64,000 nt of DNA from JAVBRA01 sp031548435 (GCA_031548435.1 JAVBRA010000003.1:1-64000); one strand, 5' to 3'. Shown: positions 1-9,032, numbered from the stretch's first letter. The notes: generated by a model from the letters alone, not told the origin. Numbers and translations: made by a program.

Positions 1-150
1 CTCTCCTATTTTTTTTCTTTCTCCGCCCACCCCACCCCCCACCCACCCCCCCCCCCGACGCCGCCTCACCGCGGTCTGCCCCCGGGCCCGCCCCCCTGGG
101 GGGGGGGGGGTCCCCCCCCCCCCCCCCCCCCCCCCCCCCACACTTCATAC
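1..150. repeat. Homopolymer-rich low-complexity edge
   Basis: Runs of C, T and G dominate, including a G run of about 12 followed by a C run of about 28. Nothing here can be read as a gene. It looks unlike everything else in the window and sits at the very end of the sequence, so an assembly or sequencing artefact at a contig edge is the simplest reading. Confidence 0.8.
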
Positions 151-160
151 CCAGGACACG

Positions 161-1675
161 TTACACCAGGGGCGCGCCCGTCATCTCCGCCGGTTGGGGC
201 AGGCCCATGATCTTGAGGATCGTCGGGGCCACATCGGCCAGCACACCGCTGCGCACCTGCTTCACTGCGTTCGACACCACGATGATGGGTACCGGATTGA
301 GCGAATGGGCCGTATTGGGCGTGCCGTCGGGGTTGACGGCGTTATCGGCGTTGCCGTGGTCGGCGATCACGATCACGGTGTAGCCGTGCGCCTTGGCCGC
401 CTCCACCACTTTTTCGGCACAGGCGTCAACCGCCCCGATCGCCTTCTCGATGGCTTCATAGACTCCCGTATGGCCGACCATGTCGCCATTGGCGAAATTG
501 AGCACGATCAGGTCTTCGGTTTCCTTATCGATCTCTTTCACCAGCGCATCGGCCACCTCGTAGGCGCTCATCTCGGGTTTGAGGTCGTAGGTGGCTACCT
601 TGGGCGAGGGAACCAGAATGCGGCTCTCGCCCGCGAACGGTTCCTCGCGGCCGCCGTTGAAGAAGAACGTCACGTGGGCGTATTTTTCCGTTTCGGCGAT
701 GCGCAACTGGCGCAGTCCTTTCGAGGCCACGTATTCGCCGAGCGTGTTTTCCACGTTGTCTTTGTCAAAGAGGATGTGCAGCCCCTTGAACTTGGCGTCG
801 TAAGGGGTCATGGTGCAGTAATACAGGGGAATCGTCTTCATGCCGGAATCGGGCATATCCTCCTGCGTCAGCACGGCGGTGAGTTCTTTGGCGCGGTCGT
901 TGCGGTAGTTGAAAAAGATCACCATGTCGCCTTCCCGGATCAACCCGATGGGCTTACCGGCCCCGTCGACACAGGCGATGGGCTTGATGAACTCGTCGGT
1001 CACCCCTTCGGCATACGACTCTTCGACAGCGGCGACGGCGTTTGTCGCGGCCTTGCCCACCCCTTTAACAATCAGGTCGTAAGCTTCCTTGACCCGCTCC
1101 CAGCGTTTGTCGCGGTCCATGGCGTAGTATCGGCCCACCACCGAAGCGATTCTGCCGGTCGATTTTTTCAGATGATTCTGAAGTTCCTCAAGGAAACCCC
1201 TGCCGCTGCGGGGATCGGTGTCGCGCCCGTCCATGAAACAGTGAACGAAGGTGTTTTCGATCCCGTACTCCTTGGCAATGTCGCAGAGTTTGTGCAGGTG
1301 GTCTTGCGAACTGTGCACCCCGCCGTCCGACACCAGGCCCATGAAATGCACCTGTTTCCCGTTTTTCTTGGCGTAGGTGAACGCGTCGACGATCTCTTTG
1401 TTCTTCAGGATCGAATTGTCGCGGCAGGCGCGGTTGATCTTCACCAGATCCTGATACACCACGCGCCCGGCGCCGATGTTCAGGTGCCCCACTTCGGAGT
1501 TGCCCATCTGCCCGTCGGGCAGGCCCACGTTCTCGCCGCAGGTCAGCAGTTCGGCATGGGGATATTTTGCGGTCAGTTCGTTGACGTATTTCGGATGGGC
1601 TTCGTAGATCGCATCCGAATGGGTGCGGTTGCCAATCCCCCACCCGTCGAGGATCATTAATAATACCTTGTTCAT
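161..1675 (-). CDS. gpmI: 2,3-bisphosphoglycerate-independent phosphoglycerate mutase
   Basis: Glycolytic enzyme that interconverts 3-phosphoglycerate and 2-phosphoglycerate in the cytoplasm using two Mn ions. The 504-residue product has the usual family length. The metal-binding start LMILDGWG (Asp10) and the phosphoserine site GQMGNSEVGHLNIGAGR (Ser60) are present, and the C-terminal metal motif IADHGNADN is intact. The frame is open further upstream, but the start at 1675 gives the standard N-terminus MNKVLLMILDGWG; the upstream extension is repeat-derived sequence. The stop lies ten bases inside the low-complexity contig edge, so its downstream context is unknown. Confidence 0.97.
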   Translation of the reverse strand: MNKVLLMILDGWGIGNRTHSDAIYEAHPKYVNELTAKYPHAELLTCGENVGLPDGQMGNSEVGHLNIGAGRVVYQDLVKINRACRDNSILKNKEIVDAFTYAKKNGKQVHFMGLVSDGGVHSSQDHLHKLCDIAKEYGIENTFVHCFMDGRDTDPRSGRGFLEELQNHLKKSTGRIASVVGRYYAMDRDKRWERVKEAYDLIVKGVGKAATNAVAAVEESYAEGVTDEFIKPIACVDGAGKPIGLIREGDMVIFFNYRNDRAKELTAVLTQEDMPDSGMKTIPLYYCTMTPYDAKFKGLHILFDKDNVENTLGEYVASKGLRQLRIAETEKYAHVTFFFNGGREEPFAGESRILVPSPKVATYDLKPEMSAYEVADALVKEIDKETEDLIVLNFANGDMVGHTGVYEAIEKAIGAVDACAEKVVEAAKAHGYTVIVIADHGNADNAVNPDGTPNTAHSLNPVPIIVVSNAVKQVRSGVLADVAPTILKIMGLPQPAEMTGAPLV

Positions 1676-1800
1676 ATTTTTACTTTTTAATTGATAAACG
1701 CATTGATTAAGGGCAAACGCTCCCCTTCTTACAAATATTGCGGCTGCAAACCGATCGTTTAATCTGTCATCTTGAGCCTCGCGAAAGATGACAACCATGT

Positions 1801-1985
1801 TCTTTATTATCGAAAGAATTTTCATCCCACTTTTTCCTTGATAAAAAAGTGGACAAAAAATCAAGGCGGAGCCACAGGCTCATTTGTTGACAAGAATCTT
1901 GTTTCACTCGCTAAGTATAAACAAGAGAAAGAACGTCTTTGCCCAAAAGGAGGCTGTGCCTCTTTTCGTCCACCCGCTAAAGGTT
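1801..1985 (+). repeat. Dispersed intergenic repeat, copy 1
   Basis: This fills much of the 411-base gap between gpmI and alaS. It has a hairpin module (CCACTTTTT / AAAAAGTGG arms around 1828-1853) followed by a segment resembling CACAGGCTCATTTGTTATC, which recurs near 17449, 25963, 32700 and 62005. Read forward, one frame gives ATGSFV...SLAKY...KERL, matching the translations of the other copies. The rest of the gap (1676-1800 and 1986-2086) holds no recognisable gene. Confidence 0.7.
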
Positions 1986-2086
1986 TATCTCCGCGGGGCA
2001 AAGGTCAACTATCTCTCTTTTGTCATCCGGGATCTCCCGATCGGGGTTGTTTCGCTTCACTTCAACACGACAATCTAACGATCCGT

Positions 2087-4717
2087 TTATCCGGCCGTAA
2101 AATACCGGCTCTTGATCATCTCCGTGGCTTTGACGATGGCCGCTTCCAACCCGTCGGGATTTTTGCCCCCGGCCACGGCGAAGAACGGCTGCCCGCCGCC
2201 GCTGCCATCGATCAGTTTGGCCGCCTCGCGGACAATATTCGACGCATTTACGCCGCTTTTCGAAATATCGTCCCCCAACATAATGGTAAGCGATGTTTTG
2301 TCCGAGAAATTACTCCCCACCACAAAGACCAGGTTGGGCAACTCGCTTTTCAGGGCAAACGCCATGTTTTTGATCACGTCCGGAGCAAGATCCAACTGGC
2401 GGGCGCAGATCACCAGTCCGTTCTCAGGCTGGAGCTCTTCGGCCACCGATTTGGCCAATGCCGCCGTCTTCTCTTTTTTGAACGCCTCGATCTGCTCGGA
2501 GAATTCGCTGTTCTCGGTCACGATCTTGCGCAGGTTCTGCATGATCTGCGGCGTGTTCAGGAACGACTGCACCTCTTTTATAAGGTCTTCCACGGCATAA
2601 ATGTTGTCCATCGCCCGTTGCGCGGTGCAGGCTTCGATGCGCCTCACCCCGGCGGCAATGGCGCTTTCGGAAAGCACCTTGAACAATCCGATCTGTCCTG
2701 TATATGCAACATGTGTGCCGCCGCACAGTTCGGTCGATCCGCCGAAACGGATCACGCGCACCTTGTCGCCGTACTTTTCGCCGAAAAGCATCATCGCCCC
2801 TATTTCGCGGGCCCGGTCGATGGGGCACTCGCGCACCTCCTGCAACGGATGGTTGGCGCGGATCTCCCGGTTGACGATCGTCTCGACCTGGCGCAACTGC
2901 TCGTCGGTTACTTTCTGGAAATGAGAGAAGTCAAAACGCAGGTAGTCGGGCGTCACCAGCGAGCCTTTCTGCTCGACGTGCGATCCGAGCACCTGCTGCA
3001 ACGCACTCTGCAACAAGTGAGTGGCCGTATGGTTATTGGCCGACGCCTGGCGCGATTCGGCATCGACCGCCGCACGCACGGGGGCGGCCACGTCGGCGGG
3101 CAGCTGCGGCAGGATGTGCACTGTCAGGTTGTTCTCTTTCTGCGTATCCTCCACTGGGTAGCTTACTCCGTTCTGCTCCATGCGGCCGGTGTCGCCCACC
3201 TGTCCGCCGGAGTTGCCGTAAAACGGCGTCCGGTCGAGCACCACCTGGTAATATTCCTTTCCTTTGGCCGACACCTTGCGGTATTTGGTGATGCGGGCCT
3301 CTGTTTCGAGATGGTCGTACCCGACAAAGGCGGTTTCGTCCGTGTTGCTGATCTCGCACCAGTCGTCGGCCTGCACCGAGGCGGCGTTGCGCGAGCGGTT
3401 CTTCTGCTCTTCGAGCCGTTTATTGAACTCGTGCAGGTTGACATCCATCCCTTTTTCCTTGGCGATCAGCTCCGTCAGGTCGATCGGGAAGCCGAACGTG
3501 TCGTACAGCACAAAGGCGTCGTCGCCGCTGATGGTCGTCGATCCGGCCGAGGCCGTCTTTTCCATCACCTCTTCGATCAGCGTCATGCCGGTTGCCAGCG
3601 TGCGCAGGAACGAGCTCTCCTCCTCCGTGATCACCGATTCGATAAGCCCCCGCTGCGACTTCAATTCAGGGAACTGGTCGCCCATCTGCCCGACGAGCGT
3701 CGGCACCAATTTGCAGATGAACGGCTCCCTGAAACCGAGGTAGGTGTAGCCGTAACGCACGGCGCGGCGCAAAATGCGGCGGATCACATACCCCGCCTTG
3801 ACGTTCGAAGGCAACTGCCCGTCGGCGATCGAGAACGAGATGGCCCGCAAGTGGTCCGAGATCACGCGCATGGCAATGTCGCTGCTTTCGGCCTGGCCGT
3901 ATTTTATTCCGCTCATCTCACCGATCCGGGTGATGATGGGCTGGAACACGTCGGTGTCGTAGTTGCTTTTTTTGCCCTGGAGCACCATGCACAGGCGTTC
4001 GAATCCCATCCCCGTATCGACGTGGTTTTTGGGCAGCGGCTGCAATTCGCCGCTCACCTTGCGGTTGAACTGCATGAACACCAGGTTCCATATCTCGATC
4101 ACCTGCGGGTGGCTCTGGTTCACCAGGTCGCGCCCCGGGATCTTCGCCCGCTCGTCGTTGTCGCGCAGGTCGAAATGGATCTCGCTGCACGGGCCGCAGG
4201 GGCCGGTGTCGCCCATCTCCCAGAAGTTGTCTTTCTTGTTGCCGGGAATGATGTGGCCCTCGGGCAGGTATTGCTTCCACATATTGAACGCCTCGTCGTC
4301 GCAGGCGATATTTTCTTCGGGGCTCCCCTCGAAATAGGTCGCATAGATGCGGTCGATGGGCAGGCCGAACACGTCCACCAGCAGCTCCCACGCCCAGGCG
4401 ATGGCCTCTTTTTTAAAGTAGTCGCCGAACGACCAGTTGCCCAGCATCTCGAACATGGTGTGGTGGTACGTGTCGCGCCCCACCTCGTCCAGGTCGTTGT
4501 GCTTGCCCGACACCCGCAGGCACTTCTGCGTGTCGGCCACGCGCGGGCTGACGATGGGGCTGTTGCCCAGGAACAGGTCTTTGAACTGGTTCATGCCGGC
4601 GTTGGTGAACATCAGCGTGGGGTCGTTCTTGATCACCATCGGGGCCGAGGGTACGATGGCGTGCTGCTTGTCGCGGAAAAATCCGAGGAAAGTTTCCCTT
4701 ATTTTGTTCGAGTCCAT
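2087..4717 (-). CDS. alaS: Alanine--tRNA ligase
   Basis: Class II aminoacyl-tRNA synthetase that charges tRNA-Ala and edits mischarged Ser/Gly. The 876 residues cover the whole family: the N-terminal catalytic domain beginning MDSNKIRETFLGFF, the editing domain with the zinc-type motifs HTATHLL and CGGTHV, and the C-terminal DHHA1-type domain with a glycine-rich GGGQPFFA segment. The start at 4717 is the first ATG that gives the normal N-terminus. A TAATTTTG promoter element lies about 140 bases upstream on the same strand. It is divergent from two M23 peptidase genes, a neighbourhood I recall as common in Bacteroidota. Confidence 0.98.
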   Translation of the reverse strand: MDSNKIRETFLGFFRDKQHAIVPSAPMVIKNDPTLMFTNAGMNQFKDLFLGNSPIVSPRVADTQKCLRVSGKHNDLDEVGRDTYHHTMFEMLGNWSFGDYFKKEAIAWAWELLVDVFGLPIDRIYATYFEGSPEENIACDDEAFNMWKQYLPEGHIIPGNKKDNFWEMGDTGPCGPCSEIHFDLRDNDERAKIPGRDLVNQSHPQVIEIWNLVFMQFNRKVSGELQPLPKNHVDTGMGFERLCMVLQGKKSNYDTDVFQPIITRIGEMSGIKYGQAESSDIAMRVISDHLRAISFSIADGQLPSNVKAGYVIRRILRRAVRYGYTYLGFREPFICKLVPTLVGQMGDQFPELKSQRGLIESVITEEESSFLRTLATGMTLIEEVMEKTASAGSTTISGDDAFVLYDTFGFPIDLTELIAKEKGMDVNLHEFNKRLEEQKNRSRNAASVQADDWCEISNTDETAFVGYDHLETEARITKYRKVSAKGKEYYQVVLDRTPFYGNSGGQVGDTGRMEQNGVSYPVEDTQKENNLTVHILPQLPADVAAPVRAAVDAESRQASANNHTATHLLQSALQQVLGSHVEQKGSLVTPDYLRFDFSHFQKVTDEQLRQVETIVNREIRANHPLQEVRECPIDRAREIGAMMLFGEKYGDKVRVIRFGGSTELCGGTHVAYTGQIGLFKVLSESAIAAGVRRIEACTAQRAMDNIYAVEDLIKEVQSFLNTPQIMQNLRKIVTENSEFSEQIEAFKKEKTAALAKSVAEELQPENGLVICARQLDLAPDVIKNMAFALKSELPNLVFVVGSNFSDKTSLTIMLGDDISKSGVNASNIVREAAKLIDGSGGGQPFFAVAGGKNPDGLEAAIVKATEMIKSRYFTAG

Positions 4718-4855
4718 AATTATCCGATCATTGCGCCGTTATAAATTTGATGGTTTGTCTTGCCGGATTGATCCGCCCCCTGTTTTCAATATCCCGTCGA
4801 GCGAAAAAACGGGCCTGGACAGAGGACGAAAATCCCGCACAACCTTTTAAGGTTG

Positions 4856-4863
4856 CAAAATTA
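4856..4863 (-). promoter_or_regulatory. Predicted -7 element for alaS
   Basis: CAAAATTA on the plus strand reads TAATTTTG on the minus strand, an exact match to the Bacteroidota -7 element TAnnTTTG. No well-placed -33 TTTG was seen. Confidence 0.45.
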
Positions 4864-4875
4864 GTCAAAATCCCG

Positions 4876-4883
4876 TAAATTCG
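4876..4883 (+). promoter_or_regulatory. Possible -7 element for the M23 pair
   Basis: TAAATTCG differs from TAnnTTTG at one base and lies 26 bases before the start of the first M23 gene. The same TTCG variant occurs before the genes at 27372 and 50727. Confidence 0.35.
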
Positions 4884-4909
4884 CATAATTTACGGGGAAA
4901 GTCAAAACG

Positions 4910-5866
4910 ATGAGGAAAATCCAGTACCGGTTCGATCCCAGAACCATGACCTACCAGGTAGTCACCATCCCTTTCAAAATGCGGTTTTACCGTATTCTGC
5001 GGCAGGCGTTGGTGGGATTTATCATCGCGTCGGTGGCCAATTTCGTCTTCTCGTACTTCTTCTACACCCCAAAAATGTACCGCATCAACCAGCGGCGTTC
5101 GGAACTGATGCTCCAACATCAGGCGCTGAGAGAGAACATCGACGGGGCCACGAAAAAACTCTCCGAGATCAAACAGCGCGACTACAACGTCTATCGGTCG
5201 GTGTTCGGCATGGATTCGATGAAGATCGACGGCATCTACACCTCCTATCCGGCGGACAAGTACGCGGCGGTCGCCTCCGGCCCCGAAATATTGGCGGCGT
5301 CGTGGCAGGCGCTCGACCAGCTGGCCCGGTTGGCCTATTTCGAGTCGAAATCATTCGACCAGGTGGAGGTGCTGGCCGCCGACAAAGAGCTGATGGCCGC
5401 CGCCATCCCCACCTTCTGGCCCATGGACCGGCAACTGATCCGCAACATCGGCAAGTTCGGCTGGCGCATCGACCCGGTTTACGGAGGCAGCCGCTTCCAT
5501 TCGGGCATCGACTTTTCCGGAAAAACAGGCACTCCCATCTATTCCACCGGCGACGGCAAGGTGATCGCAGCCGAAATATCGCGCGGATACGGCAAGGAGG
5601 TGCTCATCGACCATGGTTACGGCTACCGCACGCGCTATGCCCACCTGAGCTATATCTCGGTCGTTGCCGGGCAGACCATCCGCCGCGGCGAACAGGTGGG
5701 CGAGTTGGGCAGCACCGGCAAGTCGACCGGGCCGCACCTGCACTACGAAGTGATCTACCGCGGCGAACCGATGAACCCGATGGGTTACCTGAGCCGCAAC
5801 ATCTCGCGCGAGGACTTTATGTCCATCATCGAGCGGGCAACCGACACCACGTATGAAAAAGACTAA
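4910..5866 (+). CDS. M23 family metallopeptidase, membrane-anchored
   Basis: Likely envelope endopeptidase of the LytM/M23 type, cutting peptide cross-links in peptidoglycan. The 318-residue protein has one N-terminal membrane segment (about residues 32-52), a coiled-coil-like stretch (about 60-95) and a C-terminal M23 domain. All expected residues are present: zinc ligands H197, D201 and H278, plus H245 (in YAHL) and H276 (in HLH). The next gene begins 14 bases before this one ends, so the two are almost certainly co-transcribed and probably arose by duplication. Confidence 0.9.
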   Translation: MRKIQYRFDPRTMTYQVVTIPFKMRFYRILRQALVGFIIASVANFVFSYFFYTPKMYRINQRRSELMLQHQALRENIDGATKKLSEIKQRDYNVYRSVFGMDSMKIDGIYTSYPADKYAAVASGPEILAASWQALDQLARLAYFESKSFDQVEVLAADKELMAAAIPTFWPMDRQLIRNIGKFGWRIDPVYGGSRFHSGIDFSGKTGTPIYSTGDGKVIAAEISRGYGKEVLIDHGYGYRTRYAHLSYISVVAGQTIRRGEQVGELGSTGKSTGPHLHYEVIYRGEPMNPMGYLSRNISREDFMSIIERATDTTYEKD

Positions 5867-6809
5867 GGATCCCCTGTTCGACCGGTCGAAAACCCGGAAC
5901 TACCACATCCGCCGCAAGTTGGTGACGTTTTCCATCTACCTGTTCGTGTGGATCGGAATCGCGGTGGCGTTCTACGCCGTCTTCTCGCCTTTTCTCGACA
6001 CCCCCATCGAATACAAGACCAAGCAGACGGTGAAACTGCTCGAAAAGCAGTACAAACTGATGCAGCAGCGTTACGACAGCATCGACCATGTGATGCAGAA
6101 CATCGAACAGCGCGACCAGTGGATCTACGGCATGTTGTTCGAAAGCACCCCTCCCAAAACGGAAGACGCCCACCGGAAGCCGGGCTACAGCCGCTCGGCC
6201 CTGCTCAAGATGACCAACAGCGAGCTGGGCGAAGTGTTTTTCCGTAAAATAAAGGATGTCACCTCGCGCATCACCGAGTCTGACACCCTGATGCTCAACA
6301 TCATGGACAAGGCGGCAGGCAGCAAGCGCAACTACCAGGCCATCCCCTCGATCCAACCCATCGTCAACAACGATCTCCACCGTCTGGCCACCTCGATGGG
6401 CGAACGCATCCACCCGTTTTTCAAGAACATTGCCTACCACAAGGGGGTGGACTATGCCGTGCCCGAGGGTACACGGGTATTCGCCACAGCCGACGGGACG
6501 GTGTATGAGAACACGGAAAACAGGAATCTGTTGGGCACCACCCTGGTTATCAACCACGGCAACGGCTACAAAACCTATTACGGTAACCTCGGCACGATTC
6601 TGGTGGAGCCGGGCCAGCGGGTCAAGCGCGGCGACGTGGTGGCCACCACCGGCAACAGCGGCTTGTCGTATGCCCCGCACCTGCATTATCAAATCGACTA
6701 CAACGGAATGCCGGTCGACCCCATCTGCTATTTCTTCCAGGAACTCGATCCGGCGCAGTATGCCGAAATACGCAACATCGCCCACAGCGGCATGCAATCG
6801 TTCGATTAG
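5853..6809 (+). CDS. M23-like membrane protein with altered active site
   Basis: Second M23-type protein, also 318 residues and with the same layout as its upstream neighbour: membrane segment about residues 25-46, coiled-coil-like region, C-terminal M23 fold. Zinc ligands H196, D200 and H278 and the first histidine of HLH (H276) are kept. The catalytic-type histidine of the usual Y(A/G)HL motif is asparagine here (YYGNL, N245, codon AAC at 6585-6587). In the neighbouring paralogue the residue at the same number is H245. It may be a weak enzyme or a regulator of the active partner; the second reading is inference. It overlaps the upstream gene by 14 bases. Confidence 0.85.
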   Translation: MKKTKDPLFDRSKTRNYHIRRKLVTFSIYLFVWIGIAVAFYAVFSPFLDTPIEYKTKQTVKLLEKQYKLMQQRYDSIDHVMQNIEQRDQWIYGMLFESTPPKTEDAHRKPGYSRSALLKMTNSELGEVFFRKIKDVTSRITESDTLMLNIMDKAAGSKRNYQAIPSIQPIVNNDLHRLATSMGERIHPFFKNIAYHKGVDYAVPEGTRVFATADGTVYENTENRNLLGTTLVINHGNGYKTYYGNLGTILVEPGQRVKRGDVVATTGNSGLSYAPHLHYQIDYNGMPVDPICYFFQELDPAQYAEIRNIAHSGMQSFD

Positions 6810-6843
6810 GTTCGGATGGATGCCGGATAATATAATGATCGCT

Positions 6844-6851
6844 TATCTTTG
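6844..6851 (+). promoter_or_regulatory. Predicted -7 element for cdaA
   Basis: TATCTTTG matches TAnnTTTG exactly and lies 57 bases before the cdaA start, in the gap after the M23 pair, so cdaA probably has its own promoter. Confidence 0.5.
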
Positions 6852-6908
6852 TCGTTGCAGAACTATTCCGGAACAACAAAACACAACCGCTTCTAAAAAA
6901 CCAATGCC

Positions 6909-7700
6909 ATGGGTTTTATCCACATCTCTCCGTTAGACATCCTCGATATCCTGCTTGTGGCGGTGCTGATCTACCAGCTCTACCGGCTGATCCGGGGGAC
7001 GAACGCCCTGAGCATCTTCATCGGCATCCTGATGGTCTACCTGCTGTGGATTGTGGTGCGGCTGCTGAACATGGAACTGCTGTCGCTGATCCTGGGGCAG
7101 GTGATGGGCGTGGGGGTGATCGCCCTGATCGTGGTGTTCCAGCAGGAGATCCGGCGCTTTCTGATCGTCATGGGCAACCGGTACTCGGCCCGCCGGATCC
7201 CTGTCCTGGGCAAGCTGTTCAAGGTGAAGAGCCCCAAATACGCCGAGAACCAGACCATCGAAAGCATCGTCAAGGCGGCCTCGAATATGTCTTCATCCAA
7301 AACCGGGGCGCTGATCGTCATCGAGCGCGCCTTTCCGCTGATCCAGTACATCGAGTCGGGCGACGCGATCGGCGGCGAAGTGAGCCACCGCCTGATCGAA
7401 AATATTTTTTTCAAGAACGCTCCCCTGCACGACGGGGCCCTGATCATCGCCAGGAATAAAGTGGCGGCGGCCCGGTGTTTGCTGCCGTCGAGTGAAAATC
7501 CCGGCATTCCGCCCGAGTTCGGAATGCGCCACCGCGCCGCCGTCGGGGTGTCCGAAGCGAGCGACTGCGTGGTGGCAGTGGTGTCGGAAGAGACCGGGCG
7601 CATCACCTTTGTCGAGAACGGCATGCTGAGCCAGCCGCTCAGCCCCTCCGCCCTGCGGTCGGTGCTCGAAAAAGCGCTCACCACGCCCGAGGGGCAGTAA
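6909..7700 (+). CDS. cdaA: Diadenylate cyclase, CdaA type
   Basis: Membrane enzyme that makes c-di-AMP from two ATP. The 263-residue protein has three N-terminal hydrophobic segments (about residues 8-28, 32-52 and 58-78) and then the DisA_N catalytic domain with both signature motifs, DGA (175-177) and RHR (207-209). This is the usual length and plan for CdaA. c-di-AMP typically controls potassium, osmotic balance and cell wall state; the two M23 proteins just upstream fit an envelope context, but that link is inference. A strong hairpin follows the stop. Confidence 0.95.
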   Translation: MGFIHISPLDILDILLVAVLIYQLYRLIRGTNALSIFIGILMVYLLWIVVRLLNMELLSLILGQVMGVGVIALIVVFQQEIRRFLIVMGNRYSARRIPVLGKLFKVKSPKYAENQTIESIVKAASNMSSSKTGALIVIERAFPLIQYIESGDAIGGEVSHRLIENIFFKNAPLHDGALIIARNKVAAARCLLPSSENPGIPPEFGMRHRAAVGVSEASDCVVAVVSEETGRITFVENGMLSQPLSPSALRSVLEKALTTPEGQ

Positions 7701-7711
7701 ACGGCATAAAA

Positions 7712-7747
7712 GTTCGGGGCGGAATCCATCAGGATTCCGCCCCGAAC
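7712..7747. terminator. Terminator hairpin between convergent genes
   Basis: A perfect 16-bp inverted repeat (GTTCGGGGCGGAATCC / GGATTCCGCCCCGAAC) with loop ATCA sits between convergent cdaA and the DUF3829-like gene. No long T tract follows, but the stem is strong enough to end transcription from both sides. Confidence 0.75.
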
Positions 7748-7796
7748 ACATCACAGGGAAACAGCCTTTTGTGTCTATCGGCTCTTAGTGGTACGA

Positions 7797-8750
7797 TTAT
7801 TTCGATCCGTATTCCGCAAAATCGTTGTAGCTGCCGATCACTTCGTCGTAAGCCAGGTCGAACATCCGGTGGCGGTAATCCACTTCTTCTTCGTCAAACT
7901 CGTCTTTTTCCAGCTCTCCGATGAGCGTCAGCAAGTTGGCCGCGCATGTTTCCATATCGTCGTAGTAGCTGGTGTAATACGACTCGTGCGACAGCAGCGA
8001 CAGATTCTTGCCCGAAGTGCTCTTGTTCTTGGCTGCCGACGCCTGCAGGGCGGCGATCTCCTTTTTCACCTCGCTGTAATCGGGATCGTCCCCGTCGGTC
8101 GTTTCATAGAAATGGTCCACCACCTTTTTGAGCGATGACAGGTCGGTTTTCATCGGGATCAGGAACTGCGAAATAGGGTCTTTCTTGAGCAACTGGACTT
8201 CGGCCACATCGCCCGCATCCGAGGCTATACCGGCCGCTTTGCGCCATGCCTTGCGGGTGTTGTCCAGATAAAAGCCCAGGCTGTCCCTGACGGTCGCGTA
8301 TCCGGCAAACTGGTCGCCCTCAAAGGTTTTTTTGCTGTAATAATCTTTCATGGCCTTGCTCCATTTTTCGAGGCCGGCCACGCTCGCTTTAGCTGAATTG
8401 ACAGCGGTTTCGATCTCTTTTTTCTCCTTCATCGTAGCCGGAACGGCTTTCAGCGCCTCGTCGTACTTGTTGTAGTAACCCACGGCGATGGGAAACGCGT
8501 CCGAGCCGTTGAGGTTGATCGAAAAACTCGAATTATAGTTGCCCGCCTGGATGCGCTCGCGGTATATCTCTCCGTCGTCGAGGCGGTTCTGATAATACTG
8601 GTACTGGTCGAGGTATTTGTTCGAGATATCGATCACGGTGTTGACCAGGGTGATGAGTTTCGACGCGTTGGCGTCGGTCATGGTTTGCGCCCTGGCCCCG
8701 GATGAGAGCAACAGCAACGACAGTGCGATGATGGTTTTGGTACGTTTCAT
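7797..8750 (-). CDS. Secreted protein, possibly DUF3829 (YiiG-like)
   Basis: A 317-residue protein of unknown function with a signal peptide (MKRTKTIIALSLLLLSSG, cleavage likely near ARAQ). The rest is predicted mostly helical with many Tyr, Lys and Asp residues (for example LDQYQYYQNRL). Composition and layout resemble the DUF3829 family of exported helical proteins, but this is a pattern match only. The start at 8750 was chosen because it begins the signal peptide; an upstream in-frame ATG at 8807 would overlap the promoter. It has a good promoter at 8809-8839 and a shared terminator downstream, so it is probably a single-gene unit. Confidence 0.6.
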   Translation of the reverse strand: MKRTKTIIALSLLLLSSGARAQTMTDANASKLITLVNTVIDISNKYLDQYQYYQNRLDDGEIYRERIQAGNYNSSFSINLNGSDAFPIAVGYYNKYDEALKAVPATMKEKKEIETAVNSAKASVAGLEKWSKAMKDYYSKKTFEGDQFAGYATVRDSLGFYLDNTRKAWRKAAGIASDAGDVAEVQLLKKDPISQFLIPMKTDLSSLKKVVDHFYETTDGDDPDYSEVKKEIAALQASAAKNKSTSGKNLSLLSHESYYTSYYDDMETCAANLLTLIGELEKDEFDEEEVDYRHRMFDLAYDEVIGSYNDFAEYGSK

Positions 8751-8808
8751 GCGGTTTAGTTTAATATTTGTAGGTTTAATTCTGCTTGTATCAAAGTCTA
8801 AGTGCATG

Positions 8809-8839
8809 CAAAACTACTTATTTTTCAAATTTTCGCAAA
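8809..8839 (-). promoter_or_regulatory. Predicted promoter of the DUF3829-like gene
   Basis: On the minus strand this has TAGTTTTG (8809-8816) and TTTG (8836-8839) separated by 19 bases, which matches the Bacteroidota -7/-33 arrangement exactly. Confidence 0.65.
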
Positions 8840-8921
8840 TATATTTCCATGGATGAATGCCGCTCTGAAAAATTAATGAATAAAAAAACGCGCCTGCCGT
8901 GCGGGATTCAGAAAATTTGAT

Positions 8922-8929
8922 TACATTTG
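8922..8929 (+). promoter_or_regulatory. Predicted -7 element for tRNA-Leu
   Basis: TACATTTG matches TAnnTTTG exactly and lies 20 bases before the tRNA. Confidence 0.55.
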
Positions 8930-8948
8930 CACTCTCGAAAGAGGCCAG

Positions 8949-9032
8949 GCCCAGATGGCGAAATTGGTAGACGCGCTCGTTTCAGGGGCGAGTGTTAGTG
9001 ATAACGTGCAGGTTCGACTCCTGTTCTGGGCA
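8949..9032 (+). tRNA. tRNA-Leu (CAG)
   Basis: An 84-base type II tRNA. The acceptor stem GCCCAGA pairs with TCTGGGC, the anticodon arm CTCGT/GCGAG encloses loop TTCAGGG (anticodon CAG, reading CUG), and there is a long variable arm and a TTCGACT T-loop. CCA is not encoded. The last 13 bases of the gene are repeated at 11025, marking it as the attachment site of an integrated element. Confidence 0.97.

Noticed and set aside
194..1660. A 488-codon open frame opposite gpmI
   Set aside because: Antisense shadow of gpmI; composition bias only.
1772..4744. A 990-codon open frame on the plus strand opposite alaS
   Set aside because: It is antisense to a complete alaS; the product is rich in His/Arg/Val with no domain, as expected from the shadow frame of a GC-rich gene.
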